Source of the DNA: SLRI01 sp964576715
GTDB taxonomy: Bacteria; Pseudomonadota; Alphaproteobacteria; Geminicoccales; Geminicoccaceae
Length of the DNA: 53,043 nucleotides
NCBI GenBank assembly: GCA_964576715.1
Contig: CAZNWE010000022.1
Location: 1 to 53,043, forward strand
Direction: 5' to 3'
Shown: piece after piece, positions 1 to 8,462 of the stretch
Layout: every line of letters begins with the position of its first letter
How positions within the stretch are numbered: the stretch's first letter is position 1
Made by a program: the position numbers and the translations under genes
Notes under the pieces: model-generated
Database searches by the model: none
Seen by the model: the letters and a program-made list of their open reading frames with translations, nothing else
What the model was told of the DNA's origin: nothing

Positions 1-32
1 CTGATGTCGGCCGGGGTGAGAACGGCGGTCAT
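1..32 (-). CDS. Possible 5' end of a leftward gene cut by the window edge
   Basis: On the minus strand an ATG at 32 opens a frame reading MTAVLTPADI before the window ends. A purine-rich stretch (GGGACGA) lies about 7 bases upstream and could be a ribosome binding site. The short N-terminus cannot be assigned to a family. It would be divergent from the AraC relic to the right. It is only a plausible start, not a recognised gene. Confidence 0.3.
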   Translation of the reverse strand, partial: MTAVLTPADI

Positions 33-608
33 GATGCTGTCGTCCCTTCATTGGTGTGGTTGCCGGTCGAGGTGTCCCTATCCGGGCCCGCCAAGTTGCG
101 ACGCCGGATCGTCCCAGCGCCGCCGGACCGGTCGACAGGCCCGATCCAGGCGGGATGCTCCGGGGCGACCGAGGCTACGCTCACCGTCGTCGGCGTCAAT
201 GCCGCTGCCGGCCGCAACCGCCGCGAACGAGAGCGATGCAGGCGCCGGATCGGGGCGGGACCGGCGACGGGACTGGTGTCGGCTGCAGCCACGGCCGTTG
301 TTCGGCTCAGCCGTCGAGGCTGAGCACGGTCACCAGGATCGGCAAGCTGACGGTGGGCACCGTGAAGAGGATGTTGAACCCGGACGGCAAGCCAACTTCA
401 GTCATCCTCATGTTGCCCGGTCGCAAAGTGCTGCCCTGTTTCTCGCTCCCACCAAACGACAACCGTTCATGTCGCCCGGAAACGCGTACTGCGCGGCCGT
501 CGATGTCTGGTAGCTGGCACCGGCGGGGTGGGCTATCCGATTACTGCAGATCGGTCGGTGCCGGTGGCGAGCACCGCCTTCGGCAAGGACTATGGAGGCG
601 AAACGGGC
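33..608. other. Gene-poor stretch; no recognisable gene
   Basis: Several overlapping open frames occur on both strands, but none has a recognisable domain and their composition (Arg/Pro/Ser-rich) is that of chance frames in GC-rich DNA. The only stretch that looks peptide-like is the short hydrophobic frame listed separately at 307-411. A GGAGG about 10 bases before 609 probably served the AraC relic that follows. Confidence 0.4.
307..411 (-). CDS. Possible 34-aa membrane peptide
   Basis: A minus-strand frame starts at ATG 411 (or ATG 405) and stops at 307. It encodes a 34-residue peptide whose residues 12-32 are almost entirely hydrophobic (Phe, Ile, Leu, Val, with two Pro), consistent with one membrane segment. 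No convincing ribosome binding site is visible; only a weak GGGC precedes it. No family is recognised. It may be chance or a fragment of a lost gene. Confidence 0.2.
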   Translation of the reverse strand: MRMTEVGLPSGFNILFTVPTVSLPILVTVLSLDG

Positions 609-1538
609 ATGGGTCGGCAGATGGCCACGGCGGGTGACGCGGCTTCCGTGGTCGATCTCACCGCTGCCGACATCGAGACGTTCCTGGGCAGGCGGTACAC
701 GTGGCCCGAGGCCCTTGGCCTGCACGTTGCTGGCGGGCGCTTCGCCGGGCGGTTGCGCTACCTCAAGACGGCGGTGATCGACATCAACACGCGCAGCTTC
801 GCGCCGCACCCATCATCCTGAACTGGATGGTCACCGACGATCGGGGGCATCTGGCAGGCCCGTTCCGGCTCGACCCCGAAGCCCGACTGCTCGGCCGGCC
901 GCTCGGCGACACCCGGACCATGCTGCTGCCGCCCGGCCGCGAGGGTTGCTTCGCGTCGCGCGCACCCGGCATCTCCTGGGCGATCATCGTCGACAAGGGA
1001 CGCCTCGCCACGCAGCTGCGCCTGGTCCACCACTGCTCGCTGGCGGCTGCTCTCGCCCAGGGCTGGGCCACGGTCTGGACCGCAGGCGACCTCGATCTGC
1101 TGGTCAATGCCTCTTGGACGATCCGCGGCCGCGGTCCACGGCGGCATTCGATGCGCTCATGGTCGGTGCGGTTGCCGACCGGCTCGCCGCCCCCGGCACA
1201 CCGCTCGCAGCCGGCGCCGCCGATCGGCTGGCCCGGCGCGCCCGCGATCTCCTGATCGACAGCGCCGCGGCGCCATTGAGCCTGCCGGCGTTGACGGCAG
1301 CCCTCGGCGTCGGCCAGCGCACCGTGTTCAATTTGTTCAACGCGGTCTTCGCGATGTCACCCCTGGCCTTCCAGCGGGCGCTGCAGCTCGACCGGGTGCG
1401 GCGGTAACGACGCTCGCACGCGACGAGGGGGTGGAGCATCTCGGCCGGTTCGCCGGCGCCTATCGGCGGCAGTTCGGCGAGTTGCCGAGCGAGACGCTGC
1501 GGCGCGCGCAAGCGGCGCGCCAGGCTCGAGCTGCCTAG
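609..1538 (+). pseudogene. AraC-family transcriptional regulator, frameshifted relic
   Basis: Reading from ATG 609 (GGAGG ten bases upstream), an AraC-type regulator of about 310 codons can be reconstructed only by changing frame three times: near 805-820, near 1130-1145 and near 1400-1407. The first pieces resemble an AraC N-terminal effector/oligomerisation domain. The last two give the DNA-binding domain, with a first helix-turn-helix (LGVGQRTVFNLFNAVFAMSP) and then HLGRFAGAYRRQFGELPSE, the conserved second helix and end of the domain. Length and C-terminal motif match the intact AraC gene at 16861-17838. It is either an old inactivated copy or a gene with several sequencing errors; three independent shifts favour decay. 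Confidence 0.75.
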
Positions 1539-2854
1539 CGCAGATCCTCTTCGGCCCGAATCCAGGTGCAGCGCTCGCTGATGATGGGCAGGGTCTGCGG
1601 TTGGCCGAGGCCGGCGGTCATCAGAGCGATCACCCGCTCGTCGGCCTCGTAGTCGCTGTGCGCGGCGAGCGGGTTGGCGAAGGTGCCGGCACCCGGGATG
1701 CTGATCACGTTGGCGACGTTGAGGGTGACGTTGACGACCCTGGGGCAAAGGCGGGAGTCGATGTCGTATTGGGTGAAATCGTCCGGGATCGGGTAGCTCA
1801 TGATGTCGTTGGGGTCGTTGAAGGCGATGAGATCGGTCTCCTGGAACAGCCGGTCGTCGAGATGCTCGCCGCCCGGGCGGCAATAGGCGCCGACCTCGCC
1901 GGCGACCGGCACGGGCGCGAAGCCCGCCTGCAGCAGCGGCAGCTGGTTGGCCAACATGAAGACGGTCATCGGCTGCTCCTGCAGGTCGGCCTTGAGAGCG
2001 GCGGCGGCCGGATTGGCGGTAAGGGCGGCGTCGATCTGTTCGGCCGTGCTCTGCAGCGCATCGAGGACGATGCGGCTGCCGAGGCTGTGGGTGACAAAAA
2101 AGAACGAATCGAGATCGATGCGGCTGCCGAACGCCGGTGAGCCGACCTCGCAGGTGGTATCGGTCTCTGGAAAATTGTTCCAGTCGCTGCTGTAGTTCCA
2201 GCACAGGCCCTGTTGCACCGCGCGCAGGATCCGTTCGCGGCCTTGGCCGACATAGACCAGGGGGTCGACCAGGGCGTCGTTGGCGAAGGCCTTGGCGGCG
2301 CGGTTGAAGGTGGCGCGCTGCCGGGCGAAGACCTCGCTGTTGTCGAAGGCGAGGCGCTCTCGCGACGGATCGCTCAGCCCGGACCAGGTGAGCTCGTAGA
2401 ACAGCATCTCGCGCTCGCGTTCGGCGTCGGTGAAGCGGCGGACGGTAAACGTGCCGAGCGTCTCGTCCGGGAAGTCGGGGTGGACGATCTCGGTGGTCTT
2501 GGTCTGCGGCGACACCACGTCGAGGCCGAGGCTGCGGGCCAGATTGGCGCTCACCGTGCCGGAGTAGCCGGGTTCGTGCCGACTGATGCCGTGCACCATC
2601 ATGACCTTCAAGAGTGCCCGCTCGTCGCCGGGCACGGCACCGATCGGCGGCTCGCCGCGCTGCCTATCGAGCGCCTGCAGCATGCCGGTGAAGGCGGCCC
2701 CCTCGATCTCGCAGGCGCGGGTGTCCTCCCCGTCCTCGCCGATCTGGCCGAGCACGGCGCGGCCGAGACCCTCGCCGAAGCTGGCGCAACCGGCGAGGAC
2801 CGCGCAAACCAAGCTCGCGGCGAGGCCAGGCAAGACGCTGCGTGATCGTGGCAT
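1535..2854 (-). CDS. Putative lipoprotein with alpha/beta-hydrolase fold
   Basis: This encodes a 439-residue protein with a type II signal peptide: hydrophobic residues 8-20 and lipobox LAGC with the lipidated Cys at 23, so it is probably anchored to a membrane leaflet facing the periplasm. MMVHGIS near residue 87 looks like the oxyanion strand of an alpha/beta hydrolase. FVTHSLGSRI near residue 258 looks like the nucleophile elbow (Ser in THSLG). No substrate can be inferred. The open frame extends further upstream, but ATG 2854 is chosen because it starts exactly at the signal peptide and follows ACGGAGCC. It stands alone, converging on the AraC relic with a few bases of overlap. Confidence 0.75.
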   Translation of the reverse strand: MPRSRSVLPGLAASLVCAVLAGCASFGEGLGRAVLGQIGEDGEDTRACEIEGAAFTGMLQALDRQRGEPPIGAVPGDERALLKVMMVHGISRHEPGYSGTVSANLARSLGLDVVSPQTKTTEIVHPDFPDETLGTFTVRRFTDAEREREMLFYELTWSGLSDPSRERLAFDNSEVFARQRATFNRAAKAFANDALVDPLVYVGQGRERILRAVQQGLCWNYSSDWNNFPETDTTCEVGSPAFGSRIDLDSFFFVTHSLGSRIVLDALQSTAEQIDAALTANPAAAALKADLQEQPMTVFMLANQLPLLQAGFAPVPVAGEVGAYCRPGGEHLDDRLFQETDLIAFNDPNDIMSYPIPDDFTQYDIDSRLCPRVVNVTLNVANVISIPGAGTFANPLAAHSDYEADERVIALMTAGLGQPQTLPIISERCTWIRAEEDLR

Positions 2855-2972
2855 CGTGGCTCCGTTGGCAGGTCGAGCAGGCTCGGGGTTGCCGTAGCAC
2901 GTCTTCCGCGCCGGCTCAGCTCCGCCCCGGCGCGTTGGCCCGAACCGGGCGGTGGGTGCACGCAATCGCATT

Positions 2973-4088
2973 TCAGAGTGGCTCGGGTGCGTTACCCTCG
3001 ACACTCTGCGACAGGCTGTCCGGAGAGATGGTCTCCGGTGCGGCCGTCGCCACCGGGTCGGTCGACGCAGTTGCCGGCGCGGTGACCGGCACGGCGATCG
3101 ACTGCACCGGCCCGCCCTCGGCTGCCGCTTGCTCGGGCTCGACGATCGCCGCCGGCTCCGGGTTGACGGCGGTCGGCACGGCGGCGGTGTCGGGCAGCTG
3201 GATCCGCGCCACGGCGGCGCCCACCTGCTCGACGATTGCCGAGAGCTGCGGCGTGTCGGTCGGTGCGACGAGCGCAAAGATCAAAGCGCCGCGGCGCCAT
3301 TGCAGCGAGACGTAGCCCTCGCGCTCCAGCCAGAAGGCATGTCGAACATCGGGCTTGCCGATGCCGGCGAAGAGCACGATCGGCTTGCCGGTTTCACCGC
3401 GATAGACCGCCCGGATCGCCCGGGCACTGTCCCGATCCAGCAGGTCGTCGTCGACCAGCTGCAGCCCGAGATGATCGAGTTCGGGAACGGTGAGCCCGAT
3501 GTCACCCTCGAGCGCGACGACCGATGCATGGTCGGCGGTGTCGACACGCGGCAGCGTCTCGCCCTCGGGCGGCTGGCTAGGCGGCATGTCGAGCGTCGCA
3601 TCGCCGAACAGGAAGACCGCCTGCGCGGCTCCCGGACCCGGCTCGTGCCGCGCGGTCTGCACCGGATCGTCCCAGGGCAGCAGCGCCAGCCCCGCCGCAC
3701 TGCCCACGACCGCCGCGGCAATCGCTGCCGCCGCTGCCAATCGCCGCCAGCCGGCGTGCTGCCGCCGCTGCGCCAGACGTGCGGCGATCGCGGCCTGCAG
3801 CGGGGCTGCGAACGCACGACTGTCGGCGAGCGGGAGATGATCGCGCAGCTGCCTGAGCCGTGCGTTCTGCTGCAGGTAGTCCTCGACCCGCTCGAGCGCG
3901 GCTGGATGGGCCGCGATGCTGGTCAGGACCCGCACCCGGCCGTCATCGTCGAGGGCGCCGTCGACGAAGCCCAGCAAATCCTCGTTGCTGATGGGTTGGT
4001 TGCGGCTCGCCGCGGCGCCAAAGTCGGGTTTGACGACGACCTGGTCAGCGCGGGGTGGTTCTCGTCCAGAGGTTCGATCATTGGTCAT
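2973..4088 (-). CDS. Anti-sigma factor (membrane-anchored), partner of the ECF sigma
   Basis: The 371-residue protein has a cytoplasmic N-terminal domain (about 1-112, with NEDLLGFVDGALDDDGR typical of anti-sigma domains), one membrane span near 115-137, and a large periplasmic C-terminal part ending in a Pro/Ala/Thr-rich tail. Such proteins hold an ECF sigma factor inactive at the membrane until an envelope signal arrives. Its start overlaps the stop of the sigma gene by ATGA, so the two are co-translated. No zinc-binding HxxxCxxC motif is visible, so it is not a ZAS-type redox anti-sigma. The signal is unknown. Confidence 0.85.
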   Translation of the reverse strand: MTNDRTSGREPPRADQVVVKPDFGAAASRNQPISNEDLLGFVDGALDDDGRVRVLTSIAAHPAALERVEDYLQQNARLRQLRDHLPLADSRAFAAPLQAAIAARLAQRRQHAGWRRLAAAAAIAAAVVGSAAGLALLPWDDPVQTARHEPGPGAAQAVFLFGDATLDMPPSQPPEGETLPRVDTADHASVVALEGDIGLTVPELDHLGLQLVDDDLLDRDSARAIRAVYRGETGKPIVLFAGIGKPDVRHAFWLEREGYVSLQWRRGALIFALVAPTDTPQLSAIVEQVGAAVARIQLPDTAAVPTAVNPEPAAIVEPEQAAAEGGPVQSIAVPVTAPATASTDPVATAAPETISPDSLSQSVEGNAPEPL

Positions 4089-4633
4089 TTCACGACTCGA
4101 AGCTTGCGCGTTTCGTCGCGATTGGTCATGGCACGCAGCGCTTCGCGCCCACGCGACAATCGCGACATCACGGTGCCAATGGGAATATCCAAGGCTTTGG
4201 CCGCCTCGAGGTAGCTCAGCCCCTCGAGCCCGACGAGCAGCACGACTTCCCGTTGCTCCGTTGGCAGCTTTGCCAAGGCGACCACGGTGTCGCGCAACTC
4301 CAGCCTTTTTTGCTGGTTGGCCGGGCTGGTGAGCGACGCGAGCAATTCCTCGGAGAGGAAATCGCTCGGCATCCGCTTTTCCCGGCGGGTGGAATCGATG
4401 AACACATTATGCAGGGTTGAGAACAGATAGGCGCGCAGATCGTCGATCCCCTGCCAGCTTCGGGTCCGGGCGAGGACGCGGGTCAGGGTTTCCTGGACGG
4501 CATCGTCGGCGTCGGTCGCGTTACCGATCAACAGCATGGCGTAGCGGCGCAGGCTGGTCACGTGCACGACCAGTTCCTCGGCAATCGCTTGGCTCGGCAA
4601 GGTGCCGCCGTCGCTTTGGCTGTCCCAGATCAT
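4085..4633 (-). CDS. RNA polymerase sigma factor, ECF subfamily
   Basis: The 182-residue protein has ECF sigma region 2 (about 25-95, including DADDAVQETLTRVLAR and LRAYLFSTLHNVFID) and region 4 (about 115-170, LPTEQREVVLLVGLEGLSY and the helix IPIGTVMSRLSRGREALR). It directs RNA polymerase to a small regulon, probably envelope or stress genes, and is controlled by the anti-sigma factor it overlaps by four bases. ATG 4633 is the first start in frame with the domain. A GGAAC motif (minus strand, 4729-4725) lies about 90 bases upstream and could be the -35 of an autoregulated ECF promoter, but no convincing -10 follows it. Confidence 0.92.
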   Translation of the reverse strand: MIWDSQSDGGTLPSQAIAEELVVHVTSLRRYAMLLIGNATDADDAVQETLTRVLARTRSWQGIDDLRAYLFSTLHNVFIDSTRREKRMPSDFLSEELLASLTSPANQQKRLELRDTVVALAKLPTEQREVVLLVGLEGLSYLEAAKALDIPIGTVMSRLSRGREALRAMTNRDETRKLRVVK

Positions 4634-5002
4634 GCGCGCTCCAGTTGGGCTAGCTGCAGCAGCATTCTAGAGAGCGCGTTCGAGGAAGCGAGCACTTTCG
4701 TTCACCAGGACCCGATCGAATCACGTTCCACCACGTCATGCACACCCGACCGACGACGCCGCACATGAAACAGCAGATGGGCACTCGCTGCCAGCACCCC
4801 GGCAAGAAAAAAATGTCCGCCGACCGCGTGATCGGCGGACGAGCATTGGGCGGTAAAGCCTTGGACCGCGTCAGGCCGAAAGGCCACAGAGCCGGTCAAG
4901 ACACCTTAATGAACGCCCTGGCGGCTCGATTATTCCCGACTTATCCACAAGAATTCCCGACCTTCCATCGCGCCACCTGCCGGCCCCGACGCGGCCCGCG
5001 GC
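4634..5002. other. Intergenic region between sigma factor and phaC
   Basis: No gene is seen. It holds the intrinsic terminator listed separately, on the strand of phaC, and the upstream region of the ECF sigma gene, including the GGAAC motif at 4725-4729 on the minus strand. Confidence 0.6.
4805..4840 (-). terminator. Intrinsic terminator of phaC
   Basis: Positions 4815-4823 and 4832-4840 form a perfect 9-bp stem (GTCCGCCGA/TCGGCGGAC) with an 8-base loop. On the minus strand the stem is followed closely by a run of seven T (A-run 4807-4813 on the plus strand). It lies about 160 bases after the phaC stop. Confidence 0.85.
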
Positions 5003-6814
5003 TCACTCGCCGCTGCGGGTCCGCACGTAGCGGCCGGGTGCCGGCTCGATCACCGGCAGCGGGCCCGCTTGGGGATCGCGGGCGGGCACCTTGCCGCCGG
5101 CAAAGGCCTCGAGCCAACGGCGCCAGTCCGGCCACCACGAGCCCTCGTGACGCTCGGCCGCGGCCAGCCAGGTCTCCGGGTCGCAGCTCTCGCCACTGCC
5201 GGTCCAGAACCCGTATTTGCCGGAGTCGGCGGGATTGATGACGCCGGCGATATGGCCGGAGCCGCCCAGCACGAAGCGCACCGGGCCGCCGAGCAGGCGG
5301 CTGCCCTGGTAGGTGGCTTTCCAGGGAGCGATGTGGTCCTCCTTGGTCGAGAGGAAATAGGCCGGGACGTCGACGGTCCCGAGGTCGATCGGGACGCCGT
5401 CGAGGGTGATGCCGCCCGGCACCGTCAAGCGGTTGTTCTGGTACATGTTGCGCAGATAGAAGCTGTGCATCATGTGCGGCATCGCCGTGCTGTCGGCATT
5501 CCAGTAGAGCAGGTCGAAGGCCATGGGCTCGCGGCCCATGAGGTAGTTGCTGACCACGAACGACCAGATCAGGTCGTTGGCGCGCATCAGGTTGAACACC
5601 TGCTGCATGTGGCGGGATTCGAGATAGCCCTTCTTGGCCATGTGCTGCTCGAGGAGCTCGAGCTGCTCGTCGTCGATGAACACGGCGAGATCGCCGGGCT
5701 CGCTGAAATCCAACATGGTGGTGAAGAAGGTGGCGGACTTGATCCGGTCCTGCCCCTTGGCGGTCTCGTGCGCGAGGAGGCAGGCGGTAAGCGTCCCGCC
5801 GAGGCAATAGCCGATGACGTTGAGCTCACGCTGGCCGGTTTGCCGCTCGATCGCGCGCATCGCGGTGAGCGGCCCCTCTTCGAGGTAGTCCTCGAAGCTT
5901 TTGTGGGCGAGTTCCTTGGTCGGGTTGACCCAGGAGATCACGAACACGGTGAGCCCCTGGGCCACCGCGAAGCGGATGAAGCTGTTCTTGGGCTTGAGGT
6001 CGAGAATGTAGAACTTGTTGATCCAGGGCGGGATGATCAGCAGCGGCCGCTGCTGCACCGTTTCGGTCAGCGGCTGGTATTGAATGAGCTGCATCAGCTC
6101 GTTCTCGAAGACCACGCTGCCTTCGCTCGCGGCGATGTTCTCGCCGACGACGAAGGCGTCCTCCTTGGTCATGCTGATCTTGAGCTCGCCCCGGCCCCGC
6201 TCGAGGTCGATGAGCAGGTGGCGCAGGCCCTCGAACAGGCTCTCGCCACGAGTCTCGGCGGCGCGGCGCAACACCACCGGGTTGGTGGCGGCGAAGTTCG
6301 ACGGTGCCATGGCGTCGACATATTGGCGGGTGAAGAAGCTGACCTTCTGGCGCAGCGTCGGATCGAGCCCCTCGGCCTTGGCGACGGTGCCGTGGATCCA
6401 GCTCGCGGTCACCAGATAGGCCTGCTTGATGTAGTCGAAGACCAGCTCCTCGCTCCAGGCGTCGTCCTTGAAGCGGCGGTCGTCGGCGGCCGGCTTGACC
6501 AGCGGCTCGACCTCCTCGCCGAGCAGGCGCCGCATGTAGCCTTCCCAGAGCTGGCCCATGTCCTTCCAGTAGGCGAGCTGCGCGTCGACCAGATCCTCGG
6601 GCCTGGCCAGCAGGTGCCCGGCGAACTGGCTGAAGGCGTTGGTGACCACCCTGGGGTCGGGGACCTGGAAGATCTCGTCGTCCTGACGCTCGAGGAACTG
6701 CCGCACGATGCGGTTGCTGCGCTCGCCGAGCTCGGCCATACGCGCCGCCAGCTCCTTGGCGCTGGGCAGCTCGTGCTGTTCGGCCGATTTGTCTTCCATC
6801 AGGCGGTTCCCCAT
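5003..6814 (-). CDS. phaC: Class I poly(3-hydroxyalkanoate) synthase
   Basis: PhaC polymerises (R)-3-hydroxyacyl-CoA into PHA storage polyester at the granule surface. The 603-residue length fits class I enzymes. The lipase-like box GYCLGG places the nucleophile at Cys337, in an alpha/beta-hydrolase domain preceded by the N-terminal PhaC domain. FLSTKEDHIAPW and GGSGHIAGV near the C-terminus carry the expected catalytic Asp and His. ATG 6814 is taken as start; ATG 6799, five codons on and preceded by GGGGAA, is equally possible. The frame upstream of 6814 is not PhaC-like. The gene stands alone with its own terminator; its phasin partner is at 36550-36957, and phaA/phaB are not in the window. 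Confidence 0.95.
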   Translation of the reverse strand: MGNRLMEDKSAEQHELPSAKELAARMAELGERSNRIVRQFLERQDDEIFQVPDPRVVTNAFSQFAGHLLARPEDLVDAQLAYWKDMGQLWEGYMRRLLGEEVEPLVKPAADDRRFKDDAWSEELVFDYIKQAYLVTASWIHGTVAKAEGLDPTLRQKVSFFTRQYVDAMAPSNFAATNPVVLRRAAETRGESLFEGLRHLLIDLERGRGELKISMTKEDAFVVGENIAASEGSVVFENELMQLIQYQPLTETVQQRPLLIIPPWINKFYILDLKPKNSFIRFAVAQGLTVFVISWVNPTKELAHKSFEDYLEEGPLTAMRAIERQTGQRELNVIGYCLGGTLTACLLAHETAKGQDRIKSATFFTTMLDFSEPGDLAVFIDDEQLELLEQHMAKKGYLESRHMQQVFNLMRANDLIWSFVVSNYLMGREPMAFDLLYWNADSTAMPHMMHSFYLRNMYQNNRLTVPGGITLDGVPIDLGTVDVPAYFLSTKEDHIAPWKATYQGSRLLGGPVRFVLGGSGHIAGVINPADSGKYGFWTGSGESCDPETWLAAAERHEGSWWPDWRRWLEAFAGGKVPARDPQAGPLPVIEPAPGRYVRTRSGE

Positions 6815-6894
6815 TGTTGTTCCGGGCGCTCGAAGGTTGTGCGCGCGGCTACGCTGCACTGCAAGAGGAGCCACCGCAAGAGGGGGTAGCGAGG

Positions 6895-7611
6895 ATGCGG
6901 GCGATGGATGCAAGCGTGCGACAGATGCTCGAGGCGGTATCGACCGCGACCTTGACCACCTGCCTGTTCAAGCGTGGGTTCAAGAACGCCTTTCTGCAGA
7001 ACGTGCACCGCTTGAACCCGAACGCCGGGCCGATGGCCGGCCCGGCGTTCACGCTGCGCTACATCCCGGCGCGCGAAGATCTGGACACGATGGACCTCTA
7101 TGGGGATCCGGAGCACCCGCAGCGCCAGGCGATCGAGACCTGTCCGCCCGGTCATGTCCTGGTCATGGACAGCCGCAAGGACGCCCGCGCCGCCTCGGCC
7201 GGCGATATCCTGGTCACCCGGTTGATGATGCGTGGGGTGGCCGGGGTAGTCACCGATGGCGCGTTTCGCGATGCGCCGACCATCGCCACGCTCGACATCC
7301 CGGCCTACCATCAGCGGCCGGCAGCACCGACCGGGCCGATCCTGCACCACGCGACCGAGTTCGGGCTGCCGATCGCCTGCGGCGACGTCGCGATCTATCC
7401 GGGCGACATCATGGTGGGGGACGGCGAGGGCGTGGTCTGCCTGCCGGCGCGGCTCGCGGCCGAACTCGCCGGTGAGGCGGTCGAGATGACCGCGTACGAG
7501 GATTTCGTCACGGCCGAGGTCAAGGCCGGCGGCTCGATCGTCGGCCTCTACCCGGCAACCGCCGCCAGTCGCACCCGCTTTGCCGAATGGCGGCGGGCGA
7601 ACGGCCGGTAG
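6895..7611 (+). CDS. RraA-like protein (aldolase/RNase-regulator superfamily)
   Basis: The 238-residue protein belongs to the RraA/4-hydroxy-4-methyl-2-oxoglutarate aldolase superfamily. It shows SAGDILVTRLMMRGVAG followed by VTDGAFRDAP (Arg125-Asp126), the region that binds divalent metal and substrate in the aldolases. Members may be HMG/oxaloacetate aldolases or, as in E. coli RraA, RNase E inhibitors; the sequence does not decide. ATG 6895 is chosen because AGAGGGGGT sits six to seven bases upstream; the open frame extends further but without family similarity. It is divergent from phaC with an 80-base gap. A second paralogue is at 34501-35199. Confidence 0.85.
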   Translation: MRAMDASVRQMLEAVSTATLTTCLFKRGFKNAFLQNVHRLNPNAGPMAGPAFTLRYIPAREDLDTMDLYGDPEHPQRQAIETCPPGHVLVMDSRKDARAASAGDILVTRLMMRGVAGVVTDGAFRDAPTIATLDIPAYHQRPAAPTGPILHHATEFGLPIACGDVAIYPGDIMVGDGEGVVCLPARLAAELAGEAVEMTAYEDFVTAEVKAGGSIVGLYPATAASRTRFAEWRRANGR

Positions 7612-7637
7612 CCGTCCGCCCGCTTGGTTTGCGCCCC

Positions 7638-8300
7638 TCAGTCCTTCGGCTGGGCGACGATGCGCATGTAGGACTTGGGGCTGCGCCAGCCGTCGGGGAA
7701 GCGGACCTTGGCGTCCTCGTCCGAGACCGCGGCGGTGATGATCACGTCCTCGCCCGGCTGCCAGTCGGCGGGTGTGGCCAACTGGTGCTTGGCGGTCAGC
7801 TGCAGCGAATCGATGGTCCGCAGGATCTCGGCGAAGTTGCGGCCGGTACTCATCGGGTAGGAGAGCACGAGCTTGATCTTCTTGTCGGGGCCGATGACGT
7901 AGACGTTCCTGACCGTGGCATTGTCGGCAGGGGTGCGGCCGGCGGCGCTGTCGCCGGCGTCAGCCGGCAGCATGCGGTAGAGCTTGGCGACCTTGAGGTC
8001 GTGGTCGGCGATCATCGGGAAGTTGGGGGCAGCCCCCATCGTCTCCTCGATGTCCTTCGACCAGCGGAGGTGATCATCGACCGGATCGACGCTGAGGCCG
8101 ATGACCTTGATGCCGCGCTTGTCGAACTCGGGCTTGAGGCGCGCCATGGTGCCGAGTTCGGTAGTGCACACCGGGGTGAAGTCCTTGGGATGCGAGAAGA
8201 TCACCCCCCAGCTGTCACCGAGCCACCGGTAGAACTGGATATCGCCTGTGGTCGTCTGGGCGGTGAAGTCGGGGGCTGTCTCACCGATCAGCAGCGTCAT
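7638..8300 (-). CDS. 1-Cys peroxiredoxin (Prx6 subfamily)
   Basis: The 220-residue thioredoxin-fold peroxidase reduces H2O2 and organic peroxides in the cytoplasm. The active-site segment HPKDFTPVCTTELG puts the peroxidatic Cys at 45, with the conserved Pro and Thr nearby. Length and a long C-terminal domain are those of the Prx6/1-Cys group, and no resolving Cys is evident. ATG 8300 is preferred over GTG 8303 because GGGAGAA is then five bases upstream instead of two. It converges with the RraA-like gene (26-base gap) and is divergent from pfkB. Confidence 0.94.
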   Translation of the reverse strand: MTLLIGETAPDFTAQTTTGDIQFYRWLGDSWGVIFSHPKDFTPVCTTELGTMARLKPEFDKRGIKVIGLSVDPVDDHLRWSKDIEETMGAAPNFPMIADHDLKVAKLYRMLPADAGDSAAGRTPADNATVRNVYVIGPDKKIKLVLSYPMSTGRNFAEILRTIDSLQLTAKHQLATPADWQPGEDVIITAAVSDEDAKVRFPDGWRSPKSYMRIVAQPKD

Positions 8301-8462
8301 CACGTTTCTCCCATTTTTTCACTGGTAAAGATCCATTGACGTCAGTGCTGCGTACCGACGTTGACACGTATAGCGTGCCGCAGCGCGGCGACGCATCTTG
8401 GACGACGAACCGCTTCGCTTTAAGAAGGGCGCCAGGGGTGTGACTGCAAGAGGGGGAAGACG

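Noticed and set aside
2855..3277. Upstream extension of the lipoprotein gene
   Set aside because: The extension precedes a good lipoprotein signal peptide and overlaps the anti-sigma gene in another frame; ATG 2854 is the sensible start.
6854..6864. CTGC-N3-GCA motif in the phaC upstream region, similar to PhaR sites
   Set aside because: The last base of the palindrome does not match, no phaR gene is in the window and the phasin upstream region has no such motif.
5069..6889. 606-codon open frame on the plus strand
   Set aside because: It is the complement of phaC and has an Ala/Gly/Val/Leu/Asp-biased sequence without family motifs.
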